Source: Phylloscopus collybita (Eukaryota > Chordata > Aves > Passeriformes > Phylloscopidae). From it: DNA of 64,000 nucleotides. Position 1 is the stretch's first letter. Every line of letters begins with the position of its first letter. Below are positions 50,940-63,539 of the stretch, piece by piece. The notes under the pieces were generated by a model. The model made no database searches, had not been told where the DNA came from, and was given only the letters and a program-made list of their open reading frames with translations. Location of the stretch: positions 5,681,501-5,745,500 of the forward strand of contig JAJNNQ010000003.1 of the NCBI GenBank assembly GCA_027886175.1, written 5' to 3'. The position numbers and the translations under genes are program-made.

Positions 50940-51046
50940 CCTGGTCCAGTGGAAGGTGTCCCTGCCCATGGCAGGGGGTTGGAACTAGATGGTCTTTAAC
51001 ATCCCTTCCAACCCAAACCATTCTACAATTCCATGATTCTATGATT
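50940..51046 (+). mobile_element. CR1 LINE 3'-end fragment with intact tail
   Basis: Starts tggtccagtggaaggtgtcc, continues ctgcccatggcaggggg and ggaactagatgg, and ends in ccatgattctatgatt. That octamer-type tail is the diagnostic avian CR1 3' terminus. About 107 bp remain on the plus strand, 5' truncated. The match to the remembered consensus is good, suggesting a younger copy than the one at 763. Confidence 0.93.
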
Positions 51047-51572
51047 AATAATGATTCATGCATTTAAAAAAATAAAACAAGATGTGTTAAAAATTTTTTT
51101 TTTTTTTGGTAGAAGCCCAGAGATTGCACTGAAGTTAGAGGGATGATTCAGTCTTCGTGCAATGCAGTAATTAAACCCAAATTTAAAACAATAATTCATC
51201 ATTAACCTTGGAAAAGGCAATTACAATTCTGAAAGAAATGACAATAAAATGTTTTTCTCTGGAGTAAGGATTCCCATCCTCTCTATGAATTTTCTATAAA
51301 GAATGAAAGGCTTAATGAATGTGGAGAAAAGAGAAAGAAGAAAAAATGATAACTAAGGTCTCTGTGTGATTGCATGGCATTTGCTGCTGTCCAGTTGGAC
51401 ACTGTTATAGCTGTGAAACATGGTAAACTATAAATATTTGGAATAGCCTGAAGTTTCCAAGTTCAATACTGCAAGGAAAAAAAAAAATATTAAGAGCTAC
51501 TAATTCTTATTTGGCTGATTTATTTTCCAAAATTTAATACTTGGGGGAGAAGAGGGTTATAGCATTGCAATG
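51047..51572. other. Non-coding unique sequence between two CR1 ends
   Basis: AT-rich DNA with a T run near 51097-51108 and an A run near 51477-51487. Nothing else is recognised. Confidence 0.55.
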
Positions 51573-51774
51573 ATCATAGAACCATGGACAGGTTTGGGTT
51601 GGAAGGGACTATAAAGCTCATCCCATTCCACCCCCTGCCGTGGGCAGGGACACCTTCCCCCAGACCAGGCTGCTCCAAGCCCTGTCCATCATGGCTTTGA
51701 ACACCTCCCTCCACCCCCACCCAGGCTCCTGCAGGTCTCTTTGGCTGCCACACCATCAGTGAAGAAAGAAATTT
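51573..51774 (-). mobile_element. CR1 LINE 3'-end fragment
   Basis: The plus strand reads atcatagaaccatgg, then ggtttgggttggaagggac, ccctgccgtgggcaggg and ccaggctgctccaagccc. This is the reverse complement of the CR1 3' end. A gtgaagaaagaaattt stretch near 51759 corresponds to a block further 5' in CR1. About 200 bp remain. The plus-orientation CR1 end at 50940 faces it tail to tail across 526 bp. Confidence 0.92.
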
Positions 51775-52559
51775 GAGTGTTTTCAGCCATGTGGTTTTAA
51801 GACAATAGGATGAAAAATGACTCCTTTGCTATTTCCATTGTTGCACGTATCACACAAATGACAAAGCCTTAGCTTGTCATTATTTCTTACAGTTTAATCT
51901 TGCTGTTGGCAATATCAGGGTGTAAAAAATATGAAAGCATATTGCAGTCTTACTCTTCAGGTGGTTTTTTTTTTCCTTTTTTTTTTTTTTTTTTTTCCCT
52001 AACAGATCCCCAGCACTATTTGAAGTTTGAAATATGTTTTTTTAAAATCTGTCTGGTAGGAGTGTTGGTGTGTCCTTCCCTTCCTAACTTTTGAGCCAGC
52101 CTGGCTGTTAGTTGTGTTGGAGGGAGAGAAGAGAGAGGGGACTTTGTCAAATGAGCTTCATAACCTGATTATAGAGATGATTGTTGTACACTGCCTGCAT
52201 TAGGGGAGCATTAAACACTCATTAGGGCTCTGAAGTGTTATTCATTATGAACCTGGCTGCAGCTGGCATTCAACTTTTATCTTCCATGTTTTGATACAGT
52301 AATAAAAGTGTAAATTACAAATGGGAAGATTCTAAGAGCAAGGATAACAAACAAATCAGTACTTTACAGTCCCTTTCCCAGGCAGAATATTTTTGTTCTC
52401 TTGCCCTGTTCAGAGACAGAAGCTAATCCTACCCAAGGCACTTTTGAAAGTGCTCACAGAAGAGATTATTCCATAGGGACTCAACTTGCAGTTACAGCTC
52501 AGAGCTAATGTGACACCATATATTAAAGTGCTGAAGCTCCACTGAGCTGCAGCCGAGTG
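51775..52559. other. Non-coding unique sequence
   Basis: A T-rich tract spans 51964-51998. No gene is recognised. Confidence 0.5.
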
Positions 52560-52586
52560 GCACCTGTCCGTGGGAAGGACAGGTGC
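52560..52586. repeat. Perfect 10-bp stem hairpin
   Basis: The arms gcacctgtcc (52560-52569) and ggacaggtgc (52577-52586) are exact reverse complements around a 7-base loop. The inner cacctg/caggtg also forms a pair of E-box cores. The stem is too short for a microRNA precursor, and it is not followed by a T run. Confidence 0.85.
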
Positions 52587-54719
52587 GTGATTGAGAGGAT
52601 TTTTTTCTAAATCTCAGCCTCAGGTGACACATCTGGATCCTAACAGGGATGTCAGTGATCTGTTGTCACATTAGTAATGTGCATCAGAGCCCTGGAGCCC
52701 TGCTCCACGTGTCCCTGCATGGACTCTCCTCAGATTCCCAGGATGTTGTGTCTTTGTGGCTGCTTTGTAACCCTGTGCTCTGTGAAAATGAAACCCCTTT
52801 ATTCACCCTTCTCCAGTTATTCCTTTTGTGTCGTTGTTCTAGGGTGACTTTTGTGTCCCAAATTGTCTGTTCTGTGCTTCGTGTTGGGTTCAGGGTTATT
52901 TCAGGTTCTGTAAGTACTGTAAGGAGTGAACTGCTCCCTGTTGTTTTTAACAGTGCAGCCTCCTAAACCTCCTAAAACACAGCCAGTGCTGACATACACC
53001 TTGTAAATGTAAAGTTACTACAAACCCGAGCATCTTAAGGCTGTTTTTATTCTAACACCTACTTGGCTGTTCAAAGGTCACTGTGGGCTGTGCCTCTCTT
53101 GAGAAAAGTGTTTCGTGCTGGGTACACAACATTACACAGGGTTTTATTCAAGAGGTGCTGATAACAGACTTGATTTGCCAGTTTGCTGGATGCTGGATCA
53201 TGTTTCCTGCTTTGCAGGCCCTTCAGAGTAGAAATTGGTCTCATTTACTTCAATTTAAATGTTAATGATCCTCTTTTCCTCAAAGCAAAGGGAAATATGC
53301 ACAATCACTCTGAAAATAGAGATATATTCTCCTGACAATCCCAGTAATAACTTTTTGTCTAAAAATCCTTTTAAATACTTGTTTTACTACTTGGCATTAA
53401 GCTATTTCTTATGTAGAAAACTTTTGAAAGGCATTGATCAGGTAAGATTCCAGACCCAATTTGACAATGTATGTACCTATATGAAAACAGTGAAATGAAT
53501 AGAAATTCTTTTGTTGTTGGCAGGTTCTTTTTCTAGCTCTGTAACAGTTACGGAAACTCCCAAGTGCTTCACAAATTTTGGGTGTGGAAATGTCAATATT
53601 TTTATCCAACGTTCAGTGCGGTTTTATCATCTGTTTTATTTTGGAAGCTTTATCCATCTGGGTTTATATAATAGCAGGTTTTTAGAGCCCTTACTTAAAA
53701 TATGTGTGAAATCTGCTGGAAACGCACGTGCCACTACAGCAGTAAGCAATGCCGAGCTCGATTTCCAGCTGAGCGTGTGCTTGGAGCAGAATCAGGCCTG
53801 TGTGGGACAAACTGGGGGGTAGAGAAGAAGAAATGTTGGGGTTGGGGGGACCACAGGGACATGGTGGCTGGTTCCTCAGCGTTGCTTGGGAGTGACAGCA
53901 GTGTGAGGCTCACAGTGCCACTGTGAAAGGGACAGGGACCTGCAGAGCTCTGGGCTCTGCCACCCTGCCAGCAGGGGAGACAGATTTTGACTGGTCCTTC
54001 TGAGCTGCTGTGGTTACCAGGTTCTGTCCCAGTGCATTAGAACAAAATACAGTTGCAGAGGTGGTGCTGGAGGGGAATGCTAATGGGCACCAGGGATGTT
54101 TTAAAATCCTGATAGCAGGGTGAGCAGGCTCTCGACATTAACGGAGCTGATGAGAAATTAAGGGTTGTGTTCTTCAAAGTATTGAGGAAAATGCTGCTTT
54201 TCTATCCAGGTGGCTGTCAGTGCCTCCTCTTTTCTTTCCCCCCCCTTTTTTTTTTCTCCCCTCTCCCCCAGAAAAGAGGGTGAGGGTCAGTTTGTGGTCT
54301 CCAAAGCTGCAATCCCAACATCCATCTCCTCTTGTCACAGCCGTGTAATGAAGAGCAGAAGCATTATTAAGGAATCATGCTGGATAAATTTAGATCAATG
54401 TTAATATGAATACAAATAATTTACCCTGTCAGGGTGCTCCCCTGCCTTTCATGTCTCCCCCAATTTTAATGTTGTGACTTTGTGTTTATTTTGCAAGACA
54501 GTGGGAGGATTTTCCCTCTCTCTGATGAAGTGGTTTGTAAAGTTCAGTCATTTTAAGTTGTGTGCTAATTTACTAAACAGTCTCTTGTCTGCCATCTCAT
54601 ATACAGTACTGTGAAAAAAAGTTGATTGCTCTGAATAAAGGTAATGTGGATATTACAGGAAATGGCTTTGTGCATTTTAACCTAAGAAAATATGTCTGCT
54701 TTCTTTGAAAATGAAAGTT
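52587..54719. other. Non-coding unique sequence
   Basis: About 2.1 kb. Pyrimidine tracts occur near 54232-54270. Small plus-strand frames at 52649-52966, 53259-53498 and 53511-53822 have no known domain. No gene is recognised. Confidence 0.5.
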
Positions 54720-55190
54720 GTTTCTGTTTATGTTAGCAACTGAGGTTGCCATTAATTTTTATTTTGTTGTTCAAATATTCTTACTAGGCAAAGGTGCTAA
54801 AACAGCTATAATTACATCACTGCATTTGCTGCTTGGAATATTGTTTATTGGCTTTGGATTAGGTGTCTTAATTATTTGATTGCTATATTTTGGATTTGGA
54901 TAAATGTCTCTTCATTTTTGTGGCATTCCAAGTATGATTAATATCTGCAAAACATATTGAAGTCATTAGGCTCTAATGTTCAAAACTGTTCTCTTTTTTT
55001 TGTCAAGATGGAGGAAAGTGTCAATAAGAAAATAATTTTCATTTCAAATGAGTGCTCATAAATATGTAAAAATTAAAAAGCAATGAATTGTTTTTATGAA
55101 TTTTAATGTTTGGCATGGTGCTGCATTATGCCAGGCGAACGAGTGGCATAAATTACAGCAGACTATTAATTCATATCATTTCTGTAACTC
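54720..55190. promoter_or_regulatory. AT-rich candidate conserved non-coding element
   Basis: Non-repetitive, frame-poor DNA with grouped homeodomain-type TAATTA cores (near 54810 and 54870) and an attgtttattgg forkhead/SOX-like stretch near 54840, without homopolymer drift. This texture resembles vertebrate developmental enhancers, but the call is an impression only. No alignment was possible, and such motifs are common in AT-rich DNA. Confidence 0.15.
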
Positions 55191-58100
55191 ATTTCATATG
55201 TGCTGGTCGTGCCTGTGTGCAGCCTAGACAAGTTGTTGTGAGTCTTTTCCCACAACACTGAAAGTGATCCACACTAAACTGGAATGTGGTGGCAATTTTA
55301 ATATCCCTGATCAAAGCTGGAGTGCTTCTTTGTGCAGCTGGAGGAGGGGAGGTTTGCTCTGTCTGCTGAGTGGTGTAAGAGAAAGGATGTAACAAGTGCT
55401 GAGGCATTTTAATGCTGTGTTGGCACTGCTGTGGTTTCCTGCTGCCTTTTAACCACATGAAATTATTCACTAAGTTAAATAAGTGTTAATGCAGGAAGTG
55501 AGTAAATTTAGAAAGCCTTACCTGTTGGTAACATTTCATTCTGCATCTCCCTTGCTGAAAGGGTTGTAGGTAAAGGATAAGTTGACAGAGTGGTATAAAT
55601 GCTCTGTATAGTTAGCTGTTTTATATCTGTGCTAGGGGTAGAGCACTGGACATGGTAACAGGGTGAACTAGGGGATGATACAAAGGGTGTAACACAATTT
55701 TTAATAGATACCAGCAGACAGGAATTCAGTGTCTTCCTCTCAAATCTCTGATCAGAGTGAATCGTGGTGTTCATGGCAGAACAGGACTGTGGGCATAGGA
55801 AGGCAGGTGTTAAATGGAAAGGTCACAGTTGTATCTGTCATTAAAAAAAATATATATATATAAACCCTCATTCAAGAGTGGCTGTGGTTTCAGAAATAGT
55901 CAGGAGGCTTTGGGAAGGCCCCCGTGCTGAGCTGGGCAGGTAACCATGGCTGGCCAGCCTCAGGGACTGTCTCCAGCCCTGCAGAAGGAGCAGGTTCAAA
56001 GCAGAGTCCTGCTGAGCCTCAGCTGGAGATGTGCTGGGGGGGGCGAGAGCAGAGAGGGGGGGGAAGCTGAAATGAGGCAGTGACTTACAGCTGGCAGAGG
56101 TGTTTGCAACCTGGTGGCCACAGACTCGGAGTCAGTGGACTCATCCAGGGATTTTTGGGGGCAGTAAGGAGAAACAAAGCTGTCAGATGGGCTGAATTGG
56201 CTGTACTGAGGTCTGAGCTGGCAGGAGAAAACTTGGAGGGTCAGTAAACTGGAAAACCACTTAGAGCTTAAGTGCCCAGACCCATCCTCAGTGAGATTTG
56301 CAGGAAGATTAATTACTAATAACTGATTGGATGCTAGATTACTTTCCTACCAAGACTTTAATTAACTGCAATTAAAATTGTCAGTTTGGATTGAACTTGG
56401 TACTGATGGCTCCCTGCAAAGTTTTATCACTTTGTGAAGGTACTGTGTCTTTTTGATTAAAAAAAAAAACTTCCTGTGAAAAAGAAAGACCAGAAAAATT
56501 CTTTGTCCAGCTGCTTTTTATTTTATCTGTCTTTAATGGGAAAATTAACCTTTGAAAGGTATCCAACTTTTGCATAAAGCAGAAGCTCCCTTCTCTGGTG
56601 TATTCAAATATGCACAAATGGGCACTGTAGAGCAAGGAGCTGGAAATCAAACATCCTGTCACAGCTATAAAAGGTTATCACACACTGTTGTACAAGACCT
56701 TTGCAGAAGTTATTTTATTAAAGTATTAACTCAAGACAGTATTTAAGATTATTCCTAACTTCAAAGGTAGTTAAAATAATATATTAGAAATTGAGTCTAA
56801 GCATTGATCTATGGATTTAAATCAGTAAGTTTCTGAAATCAGAAGACTCAACAAGTTCACTAACTTAAGTTATCCCTGAAGATAAACCTTAATAATTTTT
56901 TACAGCGGTGAGAAAATACAGTCTGTGCTTTTTGGTCGATTTAAATAAAACAAAATTATGTCCCCCAAAATATATTCATTTTGGAGAAAAAACTCTTCAT
57001 TTCTCTCCCCTCCTGCCTGCCAGGAACATTTCAAGAGGTGAAAGTCACATCTAAGATGCAAGGCTGGTTCACCTGGCAGCAGGCAGTGTGAAGGTCCCAG
57101 GTTACTCAGTGTTTGTGTACGTGTCTCCACATCATTTCCTATGACATGATGAGAACACACCTCCCAAAACAAAAACAAATCCGTTTCACTGGAAGTTCAT
57201 GTGGTGCAGGAAGTTGTGGTACCCAGGAGCAAAGCTGGTGCATAACCAACTGCAAATACTTTCCAAGTACAATTGTTCTTTCTTTTAGATATCTTCATAG
57301 AGAAACATGTCTTTCCCTTCAGAAAAACCTTCAGCATTCTGTTGGTCCTGTAAAAATAGATGTGCTTTCATTCTAGATGTCCATTCAGTAAAGACACTCA
57401 GTGGCCTAAAGGCACTTGTTTCTTCCTGCAGCAATTTTCAAGCTATGCCCTTGATTCTTTAATATGTTTTCTCCCAGGATTCCAGCTCACTCCTTATATC
57501 AAAACTGGTCTTCCTCCTTGTCCTCTTAATTTCCTTTATGCAAATCGTAACACACAGGAAAATAGCAAACACAAAAAAAGAGTCAAATAAAACAAATCTA
57601 CGGAAAAGATCTGTTCATAAATGGAAAACTTAAATAGATTTTAAAAGGGAGACTGTTATTTTCATTACACTTGTGCCTGTTTTTGCTTCCTGAAATGGCT
57701 AGGACTAATATCAAAGGTTACATGCGGTGTCAGTAGACTTGTGGGGTTTGTTTTTAGGAAAGAAAAAGCTCTGCGGCTTGGAGATAAAATATAATGTAGT
57801 AGTTGCTAAGGTAACTGCATGCTTTTGTGAGTAGTGGAACAAATTAGGTGAGCAAAACTGTAAATTGTCAATAGGTAGGTTAGGGCAGCCCTCAGCTGCT
57901 GAGGTTTAACCTCTTCAGACCGGCCAGGGAAGCCAAGGCAAGGTGAGAAGGATCCTGACTCCAGGGAAAACTGGAAAGCAGAGTTTGGTGCTGGGCCTTC
58001 AAAGGGGCTGTGAGCAGGGCTGAGCCTGGCTGGTGTGTGAGGATAAAAGCTTTGCTTTTGTTTCCTCTGGAGGTGAGGATGGTGTCAGCAATGCCTGCCC

Positions 58101-58819
58101 GGTGGCTCCAAGGGAGAGTTGTGCAGGAAGAGGAGCTGATGGTGCTGCTCCAAGGGATGGGACCCCACACCCTGCCCTGAGCCTGCACCAGGGGTGCCCA
58201 GTGCTCCTTTTCAGCTTATCCTGGAGGTGGTTCTTGATGGAGTGCACTCCTGAAAAAGAGGTGGAGTTGGTCCCCTTTGGAGGCTGAGCAGTCCCACCCC
58301 ACACATCCCATACTCACACAGCAGCTGAGCGTGTGTGCAGTTCCCTTTGCTGAACCTCACACCCTGGCAGCTCCAAGTAGATGGAGCCCAGGCTGCCTTC
58401 TGGATTTAACCAGCTACCTGGTGACTAGAAGAGTGTGTTTTGAAAAGGCCTGAAACATAAATTTGACAGAGTGAAAGCCTGATGCTTTATGTGATTACTT
58501 TAAAGAGTGATGGCTCAGGACTCCAGTCAAAATGTGGCCTGCAGATATCTAGAGAGGTATGTAAGATTTTATTTGGGAGGAGAAGCTTGCTGAATTTCTG
58601 GCATGCTAGAGGCTGAAGACTAAAAATGAGACCAGGAAGAATAGCAAATACCTTAATGGCTCCAAATCCTTTAACAATAAAAATCATTGTCCTCATTGCC
58701 ATTCATGGCAGGGATTATTTTCCCAGGAAGAGTGTCAAGCATGCCAGATGTGTCTAAATATCAGTAATTTTATGTGCCCATATTTCTGAGCATTCATTTC
58801 TGGGCTGAAAAAAATATGA

Positions 58820-58820
<1 letters not shown>
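55191..58820. other. Non-coding unique sequence
   Basis: About 3.6 kb with an A run followed by (TA)n near 55843-55862, purine-rich G runs near 56036-56065, and a small GC-richer patch at 57890-58330 carrying overlapping frames on both strands. No gene is recognised. Confidence 0.5.

Positions 58821-58871
<51 letters not shown>
58821..58871. repeat. (ATT)17 microsatellite
   Basis: Seventeen uninterrupted ATT units. On the minus strand it reads as a run of isoleucine codons in the frame 58754-59080, which is therefore an artefact. It is long and pure, so probably variable in length between individuals. Confidence 0.95.
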
Positions 58872-61800
58872 TCCTTACCCTTGACTTCCTGTTGTTTGGT
58901 ACTTCCTCCCACTACCAGAAGTTTTGAGTAAACTGTAGCTCCAGCACCAAACACAGCCCCTGGTTTGTCACATGAAGCAACTTTTGCACATGAAACCAGA
59001 CCTGTAGAGCTGCACCTTTTTTGGGTTAGATTTAGCCCAGCTGGAACACAAAATATCTTTACTTGGCAGGTCAGATTCACAGTTTAAAAAAAAATAAAAA
59101 AAATACAGTTACTCCATGTAAGTTCATAATGGTATTTACCAATTAGCCATGAGTAACCAGTTGAAGGATTTTATTCGGCTTGTTGCACTTTTGATTCTCA
59201 GTTGGAAACCCAAATGTAGCTCCTAATTTTCTAGGGAGCTTAGTTGGTTGGTGTTTTTTCAGGTTTTTGTTGTTTTTTTGTTTGGTTCCCCCCTCCCCAT
59301 GGAAACTCCTGCAATTGCTCTTACTGGAATAATTTTAATGAGTAGTTTATTCAGCACGTGGAAATTTTGACTGATAGGTTTTGTGTTTAATTGCGTAAAT
59401 TAACCTTAAAAACAAGATTTTGTGCTGTAGGACATTATTTTTGGAGTCTGCCTAATCAATTCTGGAGGCTGTAATAAATAAAAATGAACTTTAAATTGGG
59501 AAATGAGGCATAGACAGCACTACATGGAGTTTGGGTTTGCTGGTCTGCACACAGTATCTGAAATATTCTGCAGAGTGCAACTCCATAGACAGGAAGAAAT
59601 ATATTTTAGAATTAGGCAGGTAGCATTTTATACAGAATTATTTGGTCTTTGACTATAGACTGTCCAGATGAATGAAATCTATTTGTCCCAGCTCAGAAAT
59701 CTCCTCCATTTCATTCCTTCTAGCTCAGTGATTACCAGAATCTCATTTTAGAGACACTTTGAAATCCAACTACCTGTGCTTGGAATTGGACCAGGGGATT
59801 CTTAAAGATTTTATAAAAGCGACAATTACATTGGTCTGACATTGCCTGCATCCTTTCCCAGGGTGTTTTCCACTTCACCTAACCAACTTTCCCTGCCTCT
59901 TCAAGCTACATGCAGTCAGAATTGCTTTTTACAGTGAGATTTGAGACCATAGAAGAAGAAAGTTATTAGTGCGGGGGCTCATGCAGCCTCATCAATTTTC
60001 ATCCTCACTTTCCCAAAAGTGAGAAGAGGAGATGCTGAGAGCTTTCCCTCGGAGGGCAGGGCTTTGGACACACTATTAAAAATACAGGCAGATAAAGGAA
60101 CAAAATCCAGTTTCTTGCATATCTCATATATTGAGGTTTTTTTAGGTAGGAAATGCTAATTATGTGCACTTAAAAATTGCACATCCCGTGTCTCTGTGCT
60201 TTGTAGCACACACTTCCAAACAGCATTATCAGAGTGGGGAGATAAATGTAGTCATAAAATATGCATCTTTATAAATATATTATTGTTTGCTCTCTCTTAA
60301 AACACATTTATCTGGAAAATTGACTTTCATGACATCCCTCTTCTCCCGGTGAGAACATTGATTTCTCCTCTCTAGGCCTTCCTCAACAGTGATGGTTTTC
60401 TTTCTTTGCAGCCTCTGCTTCCCCCAGTTGTTTTGCTGTTCAGAATTTCTCGGTTTCTTTTTGGAGATCTCTTAATTTCCATGAGCCTTTAGTTATTCCA
60501 CAACTCTAGCAAGGTCTCTTGAGAGGATGAATGGTGTCAGTTCAGGGCAAACACTGACACCTGCATAAGTTTTGTCACCTTTTGGGTGAATGGTTATTAT
60601 TTCTCAGAAGAAATCTCAAAGAATTAAAGTGTTCTTGTTCTTTGCCTCTGCCAGGAATATCCAGACTACTAATAGCTGTCAATCTGAAACAAATTTGGGG
60701 CCTGTCCATAAACCACACTTTTGACCCATTAAACAGAATGGATGATTTTACATATATTTAAAAAAATAAATAATAAATCCTCTCTATGGACAGCAAATTT
60801 TATTTAGAAGAATTTGATTAAAATCAGAATTTCCTTTTTTTTTCTTTTTTTTTTTTCCCTTTCTTTTCAGCCCTAAAGTCTGTTTGCAGTCTGTCAGTGA
60901 GAGAAGTGAAAAGGAGTTGACCAAGCATTGGAGTTGAGACATGATAACTAAAACTAATACTCTGGTTTTCATCTGCTTTGTTGGATCAGGGAAACAAAAC
61001 AGGTGGAGCAAACCCACCACCACTGAAAGTGTGACAGGAAGATCTTATACTGTGGTGATAAATATAAAATTTGTGGGTGTCGGATGGATGGAACAGGGAA
61101 TTTTTTCCATGCCTGATGACAAGGGGCTGCCCTAGTGAGGAGAAAGTGTGACAGAGGTGTGTATCCCTCCTGGTGTGTGCAGCTCCTAAAGCTGCAGCAA
61201 GGTGTTGGATCTCTGTCTGCTTTGGTTTTTCCCATGTAGTGGGGCTCAACTCCTCAAGTCTTTGACGTTCTTTGGATCTGGCAGATTTTTTTTTGCTTGT
61301 AGAAAGTAAAAGAAAAGGGAAATGAAAAAAAAAAAAATCCTCATAACCATAGACATGATAATCGTGGTGACAAATAGAAAAAAAATATCAATTCTAAGAG
61401 CACTCGGACTAATTGTGGGTTTTAATCGCAAAGAGAATCGTGGCTGGTTATTTTAATAATAAATTAAACAGGTAATTTTGTGTTGCTGTCGAATGGAACA
61501 AATTCTGGGGAAAAAACCCCTCAGCCTATTATTTCTGTTTCTGGAATTCATAACAGTAATTGTAGTTACAAGGGTTTTGATGCAGTGGTAAGTGTACAAT
61601 GGATCTTTATACATTTGTCCAGGGCATTCAGCTGGCTGAATACTGCATGTGTCACTGAAATACACCTCTAACGTGAGGCAACTTTCTTACAATGAGAAAG
61701 TAAAGTTTTCTTTCTGATGTATAGAAAAGCAGTGTGGTATTTGGTGTGCTGCTTATAAATAAGAACATAATACTGGAGGAAGAACTTCTTTCTAATATGG

Positions 61801-63431
61801 GCAGTGGGCAGGATTTCAGAGGATTTAACAGTAACTGTGTCATTTCACACTTAGCTATAAAAGTGATATTTTCTAACAAAACGTTTTAGATGGAGCCACA
61901 GTAGTTTTGAAAGGTTGAAGCATGGGGAAAATTGAATTTGTGCTTGAATATAATGTACTGGAAAAGGGATGTTCTTGATGTCTAAATTGGCGGCTAGTTA
62001 GTTGTAGATTAAAGTGCATAAATTCCTTCTCTCTTCATAAAGGGGTTCGGAGGTATTAGAAGCAATTCTGTTTCTGGAGTGATATTAATAACTACAATGC
62101 ATTTTTTTTGGAATAATCAGTTTATGGGGATAATTTGGCAGTGCTGAATTATTTATTTATACATTATTATTTATACAGGCTGGTATTCTCAGTCAGATAT
62201 ACTGCTAAGATATATTTAAAACCAGCCAAATAACTTGTTCTAATAATAAATAACCGAAATCATTGTCCAGAAGATGTTAAGTGTTTGCAAACAAGGGTTG
62301 GCTCTCATTTACCACACCTTATGAATTGGAGTCTGAAGCTGGATTCAGGTGGACATGTGCTTTGAATGCAAGAGTGGAGTGTTTAAAAATAAGCTCTTGT
62401 AGGGTGATTGTTATTGTGGGCACGTGTTGAAGATTTGTGATGCAAATATGTGGAGTGTGGGGCTGAGATTAGAATCAAACCCATGACTAAAAGGCCAAAA
62501 GCTGAGATACTGCAGATCTAAGGGTCATGAACCTGCTGTCTTATGGGGCTTTTATTTGCTTACAGTCCTGGGATTTTAAAGCTGTTCTCATACCTCTGAA
62601 TCACTGGCTGGAAAGCTGAAAGCGTGGAGTTAAATGTAGAGCAGGGCAGGACTGCAAGGCCTTTGGGAGTCAGGGATGACAGATTTAAGATGCAACTGTG
62701 GTGCTGCTTGTGTTAATGTCAGTATATTGCTGATATTGTGGGCTATGTGTGAAGCTCAGAGAGGTTTTGGTTGCTAGAAGAAGTCCAAGAGACTCGATGG
62801 GCAGAGAGTATTGCTGTTAGGATATCCAGCTCATACGCTTAATAACATGGTTGCACAAAGGGAATAGCTTTTTAAAAGAAAAATTCCTGTGGATAATTTA
62901 AAGGAGAACAATCACAAGTTCAAAGTATGTGTTATTATTTAAAATGCTTTAGTAAATTCAGGATCTTCTCTTATGTCTAAAAGTTCAGAGAAACCCTTTT
63001 GACCTTACACTGTTTAACAGCTGTCAGTGGCAGAGCCATTACATTCATAAGCAGTTTTGCAGTGCATCTCACAATACATCTCCTATTTATAATAATACCT
63101 TTGTGCCCCAACCTGAGTCACAGCTCTTTTCTAGTTAAACATTCACTTATGGGTGGCCTAGAGAAAAGTTAATGAAATGCAGATTTCATTAGCCGCAGTG
63201 CAATGTGTAATTTCACTACTGAAATTAATGCTCTTGCTCACTTAAACCCACACCTCTGGCCACAGGAATTGAACGTGTTTGATCTCAGAGAGTGCTTCAG
63301 GAGGATAACTGGCTGATGGGTTGGAGGGAGCATCCTGAGCTGGGTGGCACTGTGGGTTCCAGGTGAGAGGAGCACCTGCCTGGGCACTGAGATCCTTCCC
63401 TCTTTCTGCTGTGCACCTTGGGACTGGGTCA
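58872..63431. other. Non-coding unique sequence
   Basis: About 4.6 kb of mainly AT-rich DNA with a T-rich tract at 60833-60857 and no recognised gene, RNA or repeat. Confidence 0.5.
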
Positions 63432-63539
63432 ACACAGAATGGTTTGGGTTGGAAAGGAGCTTAAAAATCATCTTATCCCAAACCCCTGCCAAAGGCAGGG
63501 ATACCTCCCACTAGAGCAGGTTGTTCAAAGCCCCATGCA
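63432..63539 (-). mobile_element. CR1 LINE 3'-end fragment
   Basis: The plus strand reads acacagaatggtttgggttg, then aaaaatcatcttatccc, cccctgccaaaggcaggg and gagcaggttgttcaaagccc. This is the reverse complement of an avian CR1 3' end. About 108 bp remain, 5' truncated. The terminal attctatg repeat is mostly lost. Confidence 0.9.

Noticed and set aside
53416..53440. 25-nt micro-exon between cttatgtag and CAG/gtaaga
   Set aside because: It is too short to judge, and similar pairings occur by chance over 64 kb.
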